Shown: positions 25,337 through 33,970, counted from the first letter of the stretch. The stretch is 64,000 nucleotides of DNA from Gemmatimonadaceae bacterium (GCA_019637355.1 JAHBVT010000001.1:2635192-2699191), one strand, 5' to 3'. The notes: a model not told the origin generated them from the sequence alone. Numbers and translations: made by a program.

Positions 25337-25371
25337 GGGACGGGCCGGTCGCCACGCGACCGGCCCGTCCC
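25337..25371 (+). terminator. Perfect 16-bp GC-rich hairpin
   Basis: GGGACGGGCCGGTCGC (25337-25352) pairs without mismatch with GCGACCGGCCCGTCCC (25356-25371) over a 3-base loop. No T-run follows, only a mixed C/T tract. It ends the unit of the secreted helical protein and precedes the HD-domain gene, so it is probably a factor-dependent terminator or RNA-stabilising hairpin. Confidence 0.65.
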
Positions 25372-25398
25372 CGTTCCTCCCTCGCGCCAATCCAGAGA

Positions 25399-26019
25399 AT
25401 GTCCGACTCCGCCCTGCCCGCCCGCGCCGACGCCCTCGCCCTGATGGAGGCCTGGACCGCCAGCGACTCCCTCCGCAAGCATATGCTCGCCGTCGAGGGC
25501 GCAATGCTCGCCTACGCCCGCCACTTCGGCGAAGACGAGCAGGCCTGGGGCCTCACCGGACTGCTCCACGATTTCGATTACGAGCGTTACCCGAACGAGG
25601 CCCACGCCGCCGACGCCGAGCACCCCAGCGAGGGCGTACGCCACCTGCGCAGCCTCGGCTACCCGGAACCCATCCTCCAGGCCATCCTCGGCCACGCACG
25701 CTACACCGGCGTCGCGCGGGAGACGCGGATGGCCAAGGCTCTCTTCGCCGTCGACGAGCTCTGCGGGCTCATCACCGCCGCCGCGCTGGTGCGGCCGTCG
25801 CGAAGCGTGCTCGATCTCGAGGCCTCGTCGGTCAAGAAGCGGATGAAGGACAAGGCCTTCGCCCGTGGCGTCAGCCGTGCGGACGTCACCGAGGGCGCCG
25901 CCGAGCTCGGCGTGCCGCTGGAGGAGCACATCGCGTTTGTGATCCAGGCCCTGCGCGACCGTGCCGCCCTGCTCGGGCTCGAGGGCACGGCGGCCCAGGG
26001 CGGCGGCGCTGGCGTGTAA
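25399..26019 (+). CDS. HD-domain metal-dependent phosphohydrolase
   Basis: The protein is 206 aa and cytoplasmic. The HD signature GLTGLLHDFDYERYP is near residue 50, with further conserved His in SDSLRKHMLAVE and ILGHARYTGV, consistent with a single HD domain of the type found in small nucleotidases. The substrate is unknown. It stands alone between a hairpin and the sigma-factor gene. Confidence 0.85.
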   Translation: MSDSALPARADALALMEAWTASDSLRKHMLAVEGAMLAYARHFGEDEQAWGLTGLLHDFDYERYPNEAHAADAEHPSEGVRHLRSLGYPEPILQAILGHARYTGVARETRMAKALFAVDELCGLITAAALVRPSRSVLDLEASSVKKRMKDKAFARGVSRADVTEGAAELGVPLEEHIAFVIQALRDRAALLGLEGTAAQGGGAGV

Positions 26020-26075
26020 CGCTTGACCCCCCTTGCCTGTCCAACGCCTCAGACCCCAGCCGCGTACAGGAGGGC

Positions 26076-26099
26076 GTGAACACTGAGCGTATCCAATGA
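26076..26099 (+). other. Possible 7-codon leader peptide before the sigma factor
   Basis: AGGAGGG (26068-26074) is the best ribosome-binding site of this gap, but it lies about 22 bases before the sigma-factor ATG. It sits just 1-2 bases from a GTG (26076) that opens a 7-codon frame (MNTERIQ). The TGA of that frame overlaps the sigma-factor ATG as ATGA. The close spacing makes initiation there uncertain. Confidence 0.3.
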
Positions 26100-26686
26100 C
26101 CAGCATCGCCCTCCCCTGGGGAGCGGCGCCGAGCCGCCGGACCGTGACTGAACGGCCGGCGGACGAGAAGGGCCTTGTGCTCGCCGCCCAGCGCGGCGAG
26201 CAGGCGGCGTTCTCGGAACTCGTGCATCGCCACCAGCGCCGGGCGTATGCCGTCGCCCGCGCCATCGTGATCAACCACGAGGACGCGGAGGATGCGGTGC
26301 AGGAGGCCTTCCTGCACGCCTACCGGGCGATCGATCGCTTTCTCCCGGACCAGGCCTTCGGGGCGTGGCTGCACCGCATCGTCGCCAACGCGGCACTCGA
26401 TGTCACGCGGCGGCGCAAGGTCCGTGATGCTGATGAACTGCCCGAGACGGTCGCGTCGCCGTTCCGGGATCCCGCCGAGAAGGGGGAACTCCGCCAGCGC
26501 CTGCTCTCGGCGCTGGAGACGCTTCCCGAACGGCAGCGGGCCGTCATCCTGCTGCACGACGTGGAAGGCTACAAGCACGCGGAGATCGGCAAGATGCTCG
26601 ACATCCCGGAAGGGACGGCGCGCTCCGACCTCCATTACGCACGATCCCAACTGCGCCAAGTCCTTGGCGCCCTGAGGCAAGTATGA
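26096..26686 (+). CDS. ECF-type RNA polymerase sigma factor
   Basis: The protein is 196 aa. Region 2 covers about residues 28-95 (AFSELVHRHQRRAYAVARAIV, EDAEDAVQEAFLHAYRAI). Region 4 covers about 135-190 (LETLPERQRAVILLHDVEGYKHAEIGKML). ATG 26096 is used here; GTG 26144 (VTERPADEKG) would remove a non-conserved head. It overlaps the next gene by four bases. It leads a run of envelope and efflux genes that it may control. Confidence 0.93.
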   Translation: MTSIALPWGAAPSRRTVTERPADEKGLVLAAQRGEQAAFSELVHRHQRRAYAVARAIVINHEDAEDAVQEAFLHAYRAIDRFLPDQAFGAWLHRIVANAALDVTRRRKVRDADELPETVASPFRDPAEKGELRQRLLSALETLPERQRAVILLHDVEGYKHAEIGKMLDIPEGTARSDLHYARSQLRQVLGALRQV

Positions 26687-27057
26687 CTGAATTCAACAGT
26701 GGACCCCAGCTCGTCCGTGACGACGAGCTCACGCGCGAACTGCGTGCCATCGTGGCGCCGCCGTCCGACGCCGCGTACTGGGACGGGTTCGAGCAGCGCA
26801 TCCTCGCGCGCATCGAGCGCGGCCGCAGCGAAGGCGCCTGGTGGGTGCTCTCCGAGCGCGCGTACCAGGTGGGCCTGATGGCCGCCGGAATGGTGCTCAT
26901 CGTGGCGGCGTCGGTGTTCCTGCGCGAGCGGGCCCTCGAGCGCCGGATGGCCTACGAATCGCTGATCGTCGCCCCGGCCGAGGTGCAGCAGACCTTCGCC
27001 CGGCGCGGACTGGTGCCTGACCGACAGGCAACCCTGCGCGCCGTTACGGACCACTAA
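26683..27057 (+). CDS. Probable anti-sigma membrane protein
   Basis: The protein is 124 aa, with its ATG overlapping the sigma-factor stop. The cytoplasmic N-part spans about 70 residues with acidic helices, then one transmembrane helix (VGLMAAGMVLIVAASVFL, about 63-80), then about 40 periplasmic residues. It lacks the HxxxCxxC zinc motif of ZAS-type anti-sigmas. The role is inferred from position and topology, not sequence similarity. Confidence 0.68.
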   Translation: MTEFNSGPQLVRDDELTRELRAIVAPPSDAAYWDGFEQRILARIERGRSEGAWWVLSERAYQVGLMAAGMVLIVAASVFLRERALERRMAYESLIVAPAEVQQTFARRGLVPDRQATLRAVTDH

Positions 27058-27072
27058 CGAACGGCGGGAACG

Positions 27073-27450
27073 ATGCGTCGAACCAATGGCTACGCCGTGG
27101 CGTTCTTCATCGCGGCCCTCGGGGCTGGGGCCGCGATCGGGATCGTGACGGACCGGACGCTGCAGCGCGAGCGCCTGGAACGGCAATGGAACGACCCCCG
27201 GGCGATGCGGACGCGCTTGGCCGATGACCTCGGGATGGATGCGACGCAGCGCGCGCAGCTCGATAGCATCCTCGACGAACGGAACCGCCAGTACGACAGC
27301 GTGATGGCCCCCGTGCGGCCGCAGTTGGACTCGCTCGGGACGCTCGCACGCCAACGGATTCGGCAGCTGCTCACTCCCGGGCAGCAGGCCACATATGACC
27401 AGATTCTCCGCGAACGCGAAGACGCGCGGAGACAGGAGAGGCGGCAATGA
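27073..27450 (+). CDS. CpxP/CnrX-like periplasmic sensor protein
   Basis: The protein is 125 aa. An N-terminal membrane anchor (residues 6-24) is followed by a helical domain typical of periplasmic heavy-metal-resistance/Spy-like proteins: LGMDATQRAQLDSILDER, then RQRIRQLLTPGQQATYDQIL with an LTxxQ-like LTPGQQ. Such proteins sense or buffer metal or misfolded envelope proteins and feed ECF sigma/anti-sigma pairs. Its stop overlaps the TolC-family ATG by four bases. Confidence 0.78.
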   Translation: MRRTNGYAVAFFIAALGAGAAIGIVTDRTLQRERLERQWNDPRAMRTRLADDLGMDATQRAQLDSILDERNRQYDSVMAPVRPQLDSLGTLARQRIRQLLTPGQQATYDQILREREDARRQERRQ

Positions 27451-28748
27451 AGGTGGTAGCGACCTTGCTGGCAGCGTTCACCATCCTGCCGGCGACCTTG
27501 GCCGCGCAGGATGCGCGGCCGATTTCGCTTGATGAGGCCGTGCGGCTCGCGCGGCGCAACGCGCCCGCCGCCGTGCAGGCGCGCAACGCCATCCGCACCA
27601 ACGCGGCGCAGGTGCGCTCGCGCTACGCGGCCTTCCTCCCGAACTTCTCCTTCGGCGCCGGCGTCTCGCGCCAGGAAGGCTCGCGCTTCGTGCCCGACTT
27701 CAATACGGTGGTCTCCACCGACCAGCCCTGGCGCGGCTCGCATCGCTTCAATTCCAACCTCGAGCTCTTCGACGGCGGCCGCCGCTACTTCGAGCTGCAG
27801 TCGGCCCGCGCCAACGTCGACGCCGCCGAGGCCACCGAGGTCTCGCAGTCATTCAACGTCGCCCTCCAGGTGAAGCAGCAGTACTACGGCGTACTCGCCG
27901 CCCGTGAGCAGCGTGCCGCCGCCCAGAAGCAGCTCGAGCAGGCCGAGCAGCAGCTGCGCGCCTCCACCGCCCGCGTGCAGGCCGGCGCCGCCACGCGCTC
28001 CGACTCCCTGCGCACCAGCATCCAGGTCGGCAACGCCCGCCTCGCCATCCTGCAGGCCGAGAACAACCTCGCCACCGCCAACGCCGCGCTCTCGCGCCTC
28101 GTCGGCACGACCTACATCGTGACCGCCACGCCGTCCGACACGGCGGAGACGGGCACCATCCGCGACAGCGACCTCGAGCTCTTCGCGGCCGCCGAGCAGG
28201 GCCCGGCCGTCCGCCAGGCCCAGGCGCAGTACGCCGCCGCCCGCCAGTCCTCGCGCGCCGCCAAGACGCCCTACCTCCCCACGCTCTCGATGGGAATGGG
28301 CTGGAGCTACGCCGCCGCCGATTCGGGCTTCCGCTTCACCGGCGACAGCCGCAACCGCAACGTCCAGACCTCGCTGAACATCAGCTTCCCGATCTTCAAC
28401 AACCTCAACCGCGAGCAGCAGGTCGTCGCCGCCGCGGTCGCCGAGGACAACGCCGAAGTGCAGCTTCGCGACGCGCGCCTCAATGCGCGCCAGTTGATGG
28501 TGCAGCAGCTCGGTGCCTTCCGCACCGCCGAGGCCCGCGTCGAGATCCAGCTCGCCAGCGTCGCCGCCGGCGAGGAAGACCTCCGCGTGCAGCAGGAGCG
28601 CTACTCGCTCGGCGCCTCCACGCTGCTCGACGTCCTCAACTCGCAGACCACGCTCGACCAGGCGCGCCGCGACCTCATCCAGGCGCGCCTCGATGCGCGC
28701 ACGGCCAAGGCGCAGATCGAGGCCCTCATCGGCCGCGACCTGCAGTAG
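27447..28748 (+). CDS. TolC-family outer-membrane efflux protein
   Basis: The protein is 433 aa. A signal peptide (about residues 1-22, ending LAAQ) precedes two TolC repeats, each with long coiled-coil helices (for example EQRAAAQKQLEQAEQQLRAS and VQQERYSLGASTLLDVLNSQ). The YSLGASTLLDVL motif is the usual end of the second repeat. It forms the outer-membrane channel for the adaptor and permease encoded next. Confidence 0.93.
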   Translation: MKVVATLLAAFTILPATLAAQDARPISLDEAVRLARRNAPAAVQARNAIRTNAAQVRSRYAAFLPNFSFGAGVSRQEGSRFVPDFNTVVSTDQPWRGSHRFNSNLELFDGGRRYFELQSARANVDAAEATEVSQSFNVALQVKQQYYGVLAAREQRAAAQKQLEQAEQQLRASTARVQAGAATRSDSLRTSIQVGNARLAILQAENNLATANAALSRLVGTTYIVTATPSDTAETGTIRDSDLELFAAAEQGPAVRQAQAQYAAARQSSRAAKTPYLPTLSMGMGWSYAAADSGFRFTGDSRNRNVQTSLNISFPIFNNLNREQQVVAAAVAEDNAEVQLRDARLNARQLMVQQLGAFRTAEARVEIQLASVAAGEEDLRVQQERYSLGASTLLDVLNSQTTLDQARRDLIQARLDARTAKAQIEALIGRDLQ

Positions 28749-28752
28749 AACG

Positions 28753-28779
28753 GCGGGGCGGCTCGGTGAGCCGTCCCGC
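28753..28779 (+). terminator. Hairpin between tolC-like and adaptor genes
   Basis: GCGGGGCGGCTC (28753-28764) pairs with GAGCCGTCCCGC (28768-28779) across GGT, a 12-bp stem with one G-U pair. No T-run follows. Within an operon it may reduce read-through or protect the upstream message. CCGTCAT repeat units follow immediately (28784-28805). Confidence 0.5.
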
Positions 28780-28783
28780 AGCA

Positions 28784-28805
28784 TCCGTCATCCGTCATCC
28801 GTCCC
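28784..28805 (+). repeat. Short CCGTCAT array
   Basis: Three near-identical 7-base units (CCGTCAT, CCGTCAT, CCGTCCC) lie 15 bases before the GTG of the MacA-like gene. They belong to the same family as the arrays near 10853, 13802, 33971 and 42209. Confidence 0.5.
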
Positions 28806-28819
28806 TTCCAGAGGTTCCT

Positions 28820-30565
28820 GTGTCTCCCCGCCGCCTCACCCTCGCCGCTCTCGCCGCTCTCGGCCTCGTCGCCGCCTGCGGCAAGAAGGCCGCCGCCCCG
28901 CTTCGCATCTCCACCGCCGCCGTGGAGCGCCGCACGATCGTCGTGCAGGCCGAAGCCACCGGCATCATCGAACCGATCAACGTCGTCGAGGTGAAGTCCC
29001 GCGCCTCCGGCCAGATCGTCGAGATGCCCGTCGAGACGGGCAACCTCGTCCGCCCGGGCGCGCTGATCGTCCAGCTCGACACGCGGGACGTGCAGAACCA
29101 GTTCGACCAGGCCAAGGCCGACCTCCAGTCGTCCGAGGCCTCCCTCGCCGTGGCCGAGCAGAACAAGCGGCGCTCCGACGAGCTCTTCCGTTCGCAGATC
29201 ATCACGGCGCAGGAGAACGAGCAGGCCGGCCTCACGTACCAGAACGCGCTGGCGAACATCGTCCGCGCCCGCACCAACCTCGACCTCGCGCAGCAGCGCC
29301 TCGAGGATGCCCGCGTCGTCGCGCCCGTGACCGGCACCATCATCGAGAAGCCCGTAGCGCTGGGCCAGGTCATTCAGTCCGGCACGCAGGCCGTCGGTGG
29401 CGGCACGACCATCGTGAAGATGGCCGACCTCACCAAGGTCCGGGCCCGCGCGCTGGTCAATGAAACCGACATCGGCCGCGTGATGGCCGGCCAGGAAGCC
29501 ACCGTCATCGTCGACGCCTTCCCCGACCGCCCCTTCCGCGGCGTGGTCGAGAAGATCGAACCCCAGGCCGTCGTCCAGCAGAACGTGACGATGTTCCCCG
29601 TGCTCGTCTCGCTCGAGAACCGCGAAGGCCTGCTCCTGCCCGGGATGAACGGTGAGGTGAGCATCATCTCCGATCGCCGCGAGAACGTCGTCGCGGTGCC
29701 GAATGAAGCCATCCGCTCCGTCCGCGAGGCTACGCAGGCTGCGGCCATCCTCGGCATCAGCCCCGACACCATCCAGGCCCAGTTGCGCAACGCGATGGGC
29801 GGGATGGGTGGTGGCGGTATGGCCGGCGGAATGCCCAATGGAATGCAGGGCGGCGCGCGTCCGGCCGGCCCCAACGCCGGTGCCGCACGCCCCGGCTTCG
29901 CCGACTTCTCGCAGCAGGGACGTCAGGGCGGCCAGGGAATGCAACTCCCGACCGTGACCGACGCCCAGTGCAAGGCCGTGACCGATGCCCGCACCGCCAA
30001 GCCGGCAGTGGCGGCGCGCATCGACTCGCTGCAGGGCCAGATGCGCGACCCCAACGCCGACCGGATGGCGCTGATGGGCTCCATCCGCACGGCCTACGGC
30101 GAACTCGGCGTGGACCAGCAGGTGGCCCGTGCCTGCGTCGTGCGGACGCAGAACCAGGGTGGCCAGCCTGGCGCCGGCCCGGCGCCGTCCGGCGGCAATG
30201 CCGCGCCGGCCGCCGCTGGCACGCCCACGCCCGCTCGCTCGGGCCCGCGTGCGCTCGCGGCGCCGGGTGCCCAGCAGGGCGCCAACGGCGCTCGCAATGC
30301 CGGCCGCGCGGGCTCGCGCACCGGGCTCGTCTTCGTCAAGCGCGGCGAGAACAGCTGGGAAGCCCGCGTCGTCCGCCTCGGCGTCGCCGACTACGACTTC
30401 ACTGAAGTGCTCTCCGGCCTCGAGGAAGGCGACCAGGTCGCCCTGCTCAGCGCCGCCGCGTTGCAGATGCAGCGCCAGGAGAACCAGGACCGGATGCGCG
30501 CGATGACCGGCGGCTCCTCGCCGCTGGGCGGCGGCGCCGGCGGCGCCCGTCCGCCGGGTCGTTGA
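28820..30565 (+). CDS. MacA-like periplasmic adaptor lipoprotein with large insertion
   Basis: The protein is 581 aa, against about 350-400 for ordinary adaptors. GTG 28820 has GAGG upstream and is followed by a lipoprotein signal (LVAAC, residues 15-19). Lipoyl and hairpin parts (VKSRASGQIVEMPVETGNLV, ARVVAPVTGTI) and the beta-barrel follow to about residue 320. A Gly/Met-rich stretch (about 325-365) then leads to a helical insert with two cysteines (about 382 and 437). A Gly/Pro/Ala linker (about 445-510) precedes the membrane-proximal end from about 515. It should bridge TolC and an inner-membrane exporter. Confidence 0.87.
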   Translation: MSPRRLTLAALAALGLVAACGKKAAAPLRISTAAVERRTIVVQAEATGIIEPINVVEVKSRASGQIVEMPVETGNLVRPGALIVQLDTRDVQNQFDQAKADLQSSEASLAVAEQNKRRSDELFRSQIITAQENEQAGLTYQNALANIVRARTNLDLAQQRLEDARVVAPVTGTIIEKPVALGQVIQSGTQAVGGGTTIVKMADLTKVRARALVNETDIGRVMAGQEATVIVDAFPDRPFRGVVEKIEPQAVVQQNVTMFPVLVSLENREGLLLPGMNGEVSIISDRRENVVAVPNEAIRSVREATQAAAILGISPDTIQAQLRNAMGGMGGGGMAGGMPNGMQGGARPAGPNAGAARPGFADFSQQGRQGGQGMQLPTVTDAQCKAVTDARTAKPAVAARIDSLQGQMRDPNADRMALMGSIRTAYGELGVDQQVARACVVRTQNQGGQPGAGPAPSGGNAAPAAAGTPTPARSGPRALAAPGAQQGANGARNAGRAGSRTGLVFVKRGENSWEARVVRLGVADYDFTEVLSGLEEGDQVALLSAAALQMQRQENQDRMRAMTGGSSPLGGGAGGARPPGR

Positions 30566-30568
30566 TCT

Positions 30569-31789
30569 ATGCTCTTCGGCGAAACCATTCGCGTCGCCCT
30601 CGGGGCGCTCCGGGCCAATAAGCTGCGCTCGCTGCTCACGATGCTCGGCATCGTGATCGGCGTGTCCGCGGTCATCGCCGTGGTCGCCCTCGGCCGCGGC
30701 GCCCAGAGCGCCGTCAACGAGCGCATCGCCTCGCTCGGCACGACGCTGCTCACCGTCTCGCCGGGCCAGGCCCGCTCCGGCGGCGTGATGTCCTTCGACG
30801 TGCGCACGCGCCTCACGCTCGAGGACGCCCAGGCGCTCCGCGATCGCGGCACCGTGCTCGCGGCGGTGCAGCCCGAGATGGCGTCCAATCTGCAGGTGCA
30901 GTTCGTCAACAAGAACGCCGGCACCTCGGTGGTCGGTACCTCGGCCAACTATCCCGAAGTCCGCAAGTACGAGTTGGAGTCAGGACGCTTCTTCACCGAG
31001 GGCGAAGACGCCAGCCGCCAGCGCGTGGCCGTCGTCGGGCCCTCGGTGTGGCAGAACCTCGGCCTGCAGAGCGCCGACGGCATCGTCGGCGAAAACATCC
31101 GCATCCGCGGCATCCAGTTCCTCGTCGTCGGCGCCTACAAGTCCAAGGGGCAGGCCTCGCCGTTCAACAACCCCGACGACCAGATCCTCATCCCCATCCA
31201 GACGGCCCGCTTCCGCGTGATGGGCAGCAACCGCCTGCGCTCCATCTCCGTCCTCGCGCCCAGCGAGGCGCTGATCCCGGAGACGATGGCCGACATCCAG
31301 CGCATCCTGCGCCGCGAGCACAAGCTGCGGCCCGAGCGCCCGGACGACTTCCAGATCCGCAACCAGGCCGACTTCCTCAACACCCTCGGCGAGACCACGC
31401 AGGTGTTCTCGATGCTGCTGGCCGGCATCGCCGCCGTGTCGCTGCTCGTCGGCGGCATCGGCATTATGAACATTATGCTGGTGTCGGTCACCGAGCGCAC
31501 GCGCGAGATCGGCATCCGGAAGGCCTTGGGCGCGACGCGCATCAACATCCTCTTCCAGTTCCTGATCGAGGCCATCGTGCTCTGCCTCGTCGGCGGCGCG
31601 CTGGGCATCGCGGTGGGAGCCGGCGGAGCCTATGCCTTCACCAAGTTCCTCGGCTGGAACACCGAAGTCGGCACATCGTCGGTGATGCTCGCCTTCGGCT
31701 TCTCGGCCTTCGTCGGGCTCGTGTTCGGCGTGTACCCGGCCCGTCGCGCGGCGGTGATGGATCCGATCGTCGCGCTGCGCTACGAGTAG
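30569..31789 (+). CDS. MacB-like FtsX-family ABC permease
   Basis: The protein is 406 aa. TM1 (LLTMLGIVIGVSAVIAVVAL) precedes a large periplasmic MacB_PCD domain (about residues 45-255). Three C-terminal helices follow in the FtsX fold (LLVGGIGIMNIMLVSVTERTREIGIRKALG, then the EAIVLCLVGG region). The MacB ATPase domain is absent and no ATPase gene is adjacent, so a partner from elsewhere is needed. It starts three bases after the adaptor gene. A strong terminator follows. Confidence 0.9.
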   Translation: MLFGETIRVALGALRANKLRSLLTMLGIVIGVSAVIAVVALGRGAQSAVNERIASLGTTLLTVSPGQARSGGVMSFDVRTRLTLEDAQALRDRGTVLAAVQPEMASNLQVQFVNKNAGTSVVGTSANYPEVRKYELESGRFFTEGEDASRQRVAVVGPSVWQNLGLQSADGIVGENIRIRGIQFLVVGAYKSKGQASPFNNPDDQILIPIQTARFRVMGSNRLRSISVLAPSEALIPETMADIQRILRREHKLRPERPDDFQIRNQADFLNTLGETTQVFSMLLAGIAAVSLLVGGIGIMNIMLVSVTERTREIGIRKALGATRINILFQFLIEAIVLCLVGGALGIAVGAGGAYAFTKFLGWNTEVGTSSVMLAFGFSAFVGLVFGVYPARRAAVMDPIVALRYE

Positions 31790-31818
31790 CGATTCGCCTT
31801 TCCTATATAACTGCACGG

Positions 31819-31855
31819 CGAAGCGGGCGATGTGCAGAGCGCATCGCCCGCTTCG
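31819..31855 (+). terminator. Rho-independent-type terminator of the efflux operon
   Basis: A perfect 14-bp stem, CGAAGCGGGCGATG (31819-31832) with CATCGCCCGCTTCG (31842-31855), has a 9-base loop and is followed by TTT. It lies 30 bases after the permease stop and separates it from kup. The open frame read through this hairpin into kup is not a plausible N-terminus. Confidence 0.8.
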
Positions 31856-31984
31856 TTTGCATCGCGTGGGGCACGCCATACATTCCCTGACGCGGCGCGG
31901 GCAGCCCACGTCGCGGAGCGCGCCGACTCTCGGCGCGCCCAGCCCGCTGCACTCCCCCGGGGCGCCGGACCGGCCCCTCCCCAT

Positions 31985-33967
31985 ATGCCGGACCAAGACT
32001 CTCAGGCAGCGCCCGAACCGAAGCCGTCGGTGCGGATGACCGCCGAGTACAAGCCACCCGAACGACACCACGTTGAGGCCAACCCTACGGGGAAGCGTCT
32101 CGCGATCCTGTCCCTCGGCGCCCTCGGCGTCGTGTACGGCGATATCGGGACCAGCCCGCTCTACGCGCTGCGGGAGTGCTTCAGTCCCGAATACGGACTC
32201 CTGCCGACGCCGGAGAACGTCTACGGCATCCTCTCGCTGATTGTCTGGGCCCTGCTGTTGGTGGTGACGGTCAAATACATCGTCTTCATCCTGAGGGCCG
32301 ACAATCGCGGCGAGGGCGGCATCCTCGCGATGCTCGCCCTGCTGCTCCAGCAGGAGCCAAGCAACCGCAAGCGCCGCTTCTTCGTCATCGCGCTCGGCCT
32401 GATGGGCGCCGCGCTACTCTACGGCGACGGAATGATCACGCCGGCCATTTCCGTGGTCTCGGCGATGGAGGGCCTCACGGTCGTCTCGCCACGCTTCCAG
32501 CCCGCGGTCGTCCCGCTGGCCATCGTGATCCTAGTCGCCCTGTTTCTCGGCCAGCGCTTCGGGACCGCCAAGGTGGGGGCGCTCTTCGGTCCGATCACCT
32601 TCGTCTGGTTCGCCACGCTCGCCACCCTCGGTACCGTCGAGGTCGTCAAGCATCCGGGCATCCTCGCCGCGCTCAACCCTTGGCACGCGGTGCGCTTCTT
32701 CCTGGCCAATGGCACCGCGGGCTTCCTGGTGCTCGGCGCCGTCGTGCTCGTCGTGACCGGCGCCGAAGCGCTCTACGCCGATATGGGCCACTTCGGCAAG
32801 CGGCCGATCCGCCTCGCGTGGTTCGTGATGACCTTGCCGGCGCTGCTGCTCAACTACTTCGGCCAGGGCGCCTTGATCCTCCGTGACGCCGCGGCCGTCG
32901 AGAATCCATTCTTCCTGCTGGCGCCGCGCGTGATGCTGTATCCGCTGATCGCGCTGGCGACGATTGCCACCATCATCGCCTCGCAAGCGATGATCTCGGG
33001 CGCCTTCTCGCTCTCGCAGCAGTGCATCCAGCTCGGCTACTCGCCGCGGATGACGATCACGCACACCTCGGCGCGCGAGTTCGGGCAGATCTACATCCCT
33101 GAGATCAACAACGCGCTGATGGTCGGTTGCCTCGTGATGGTGCTCGGCTTCAGGTCCTCGGCGTCGCTGGCCGCCGCCTATGGCATCGCCGTCACGGGCA
33201 CCTTCGTGTTGGCAACTACGCTGTACTTCATCATCGCGCTGCGCCGCTGGAATTGGGCACCGTGGAAGGCCTGGCTGTTCTTCGGCTTCTTTATGAGCAT
33301 CGACTTGGCGCTGTTCGGCGCCAGCGCACTCAAGTTCGTGCACGGCGGCTGGGTCCCGATCGTCATCGCCATCGGAATCTTCACGTTGATGACCACCTGG
33401 AAGCGCGGGCGGGCCATCCTCACCGAGCGGATGCAGGACATCTCGTTTCCGATGGAGACTTTCCTCGCCGACATCGGCGAGAACCCGCGCACGCGCGTGC
33501 CGGGCACGGCCGTCTTTATGACCTCCGAGGTCCAGGGCGTGCCGGTGGTGCTGCTCCACCACCTCAAGCACAACAAGGTGCTGCACGAGACCGTCATCCT
33601 GATGTCCATCCGCACCGCCGACGTGCCGGAGACGGATCGCCACGACCGCGTGAGCATCGAGGCGCTGGGCCACGGCTTCTTCCGCGTCATCGGGACCTAT
33701 GGGTTTATGGAAGGCCCCGACGTGAAGGAGATCCTGCAGCGCTGCCGCGACGCCGGCATCGCCGCGCGCCCGCTGGACACCAGCTACTTCCTCGGCCGCG
33801 AGGAGCTCATCGCGCGCAGCGGCCCGTGGCGCAAGGGCGGGCTGTCGATGAACATCTTCCGCAAGAAGCTCTATGCGGTGATGGCACGGAACGCCCGCAG
33901 CGCAACGCACTACTTCCAGCTCCCGCCGAATCGCGTGGTGGAACTGGGGACGCAGATTGAGTTCTAG
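31985..33967 (+). CDS. kup: Kup-type potassium uptake protein
   Basis: The protein is 660 aa. About 25 polar residues precede the first helix. The signature LGALGVVYGDIGTSPLYAL opens the 12-helix membrane part (about residues 40-480), with LLYGDGMITPAISVVSAMEG following. A C-terminal cytoplasmic domain (about 480-660) is typical. Kup imports K+ driven by protons. ATG 31985 was chosen over far-upstream in-frame ATGs that fall in the terminator. The remaining 129 bases of the gap (31856-31984) hold no other gene. Confidence 0.95.
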   Translation: MPDQDSQAAPEPKPSVRMTAEYKPPERHHVEANPTGKRLAILSLGALGVVYGDIGTSPLYALRECFSPEYGLLPTPENVYGILSLIVWALLLVVTVKYIVFILRADNRGEGGILAMLALLLQQEPSNRKRRFFVIALGLMGAALLYGDGMITPAISVVSAMEGLTVVSPRFQPAVVPLAIVILVALFLGQRFGTAKVGALFGPITFVWFATLATLGTVEVVKHPGILAALNPWHAVRFFLANGTAGFLVLGAVVLVVTGAEALYADMGHFGKRPIRLAWFVMTLPALLLNYFGQGALILRDAAAVENPFFLLAPRVMLYPLIALATIATIIASQAMISGAFSLSQQCIQLGYSPRMTITHTSAREFGQIYIPEINNALMVGCLVMVLGFRSSASLAAAYGIAVTGTFVLATTLYFIIALRRWNWAPWKAWLFFGFFMSIDLALFGASALKFVHGGWVPIVIAIGIFTLMTTWKRGRAILTERMQDISFPMETFLADIGENPRTRVPGTAVFMTSEVQGVPVVLLHHLKHNKVLHETVILMSIRTADVPETDRHDRVSIEALGHGFFRVIGTYGFMEGPDVKEILQRCRDAGIAARPLDTSYFLGREELIARSGPWRKGGLSMNIFRKKLYAVMARNARSATHYFQLPPNRVVELGTQIEF

Positions 33968-33970
33968 ATA

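Noticed and set aside
31832-31984. N-terminal extension of Kup by 51 codons
   Set aside because: It would start inside the terminator hairpin and adds only low-complexity residues. ATG 31985 fits Kup proteins better.
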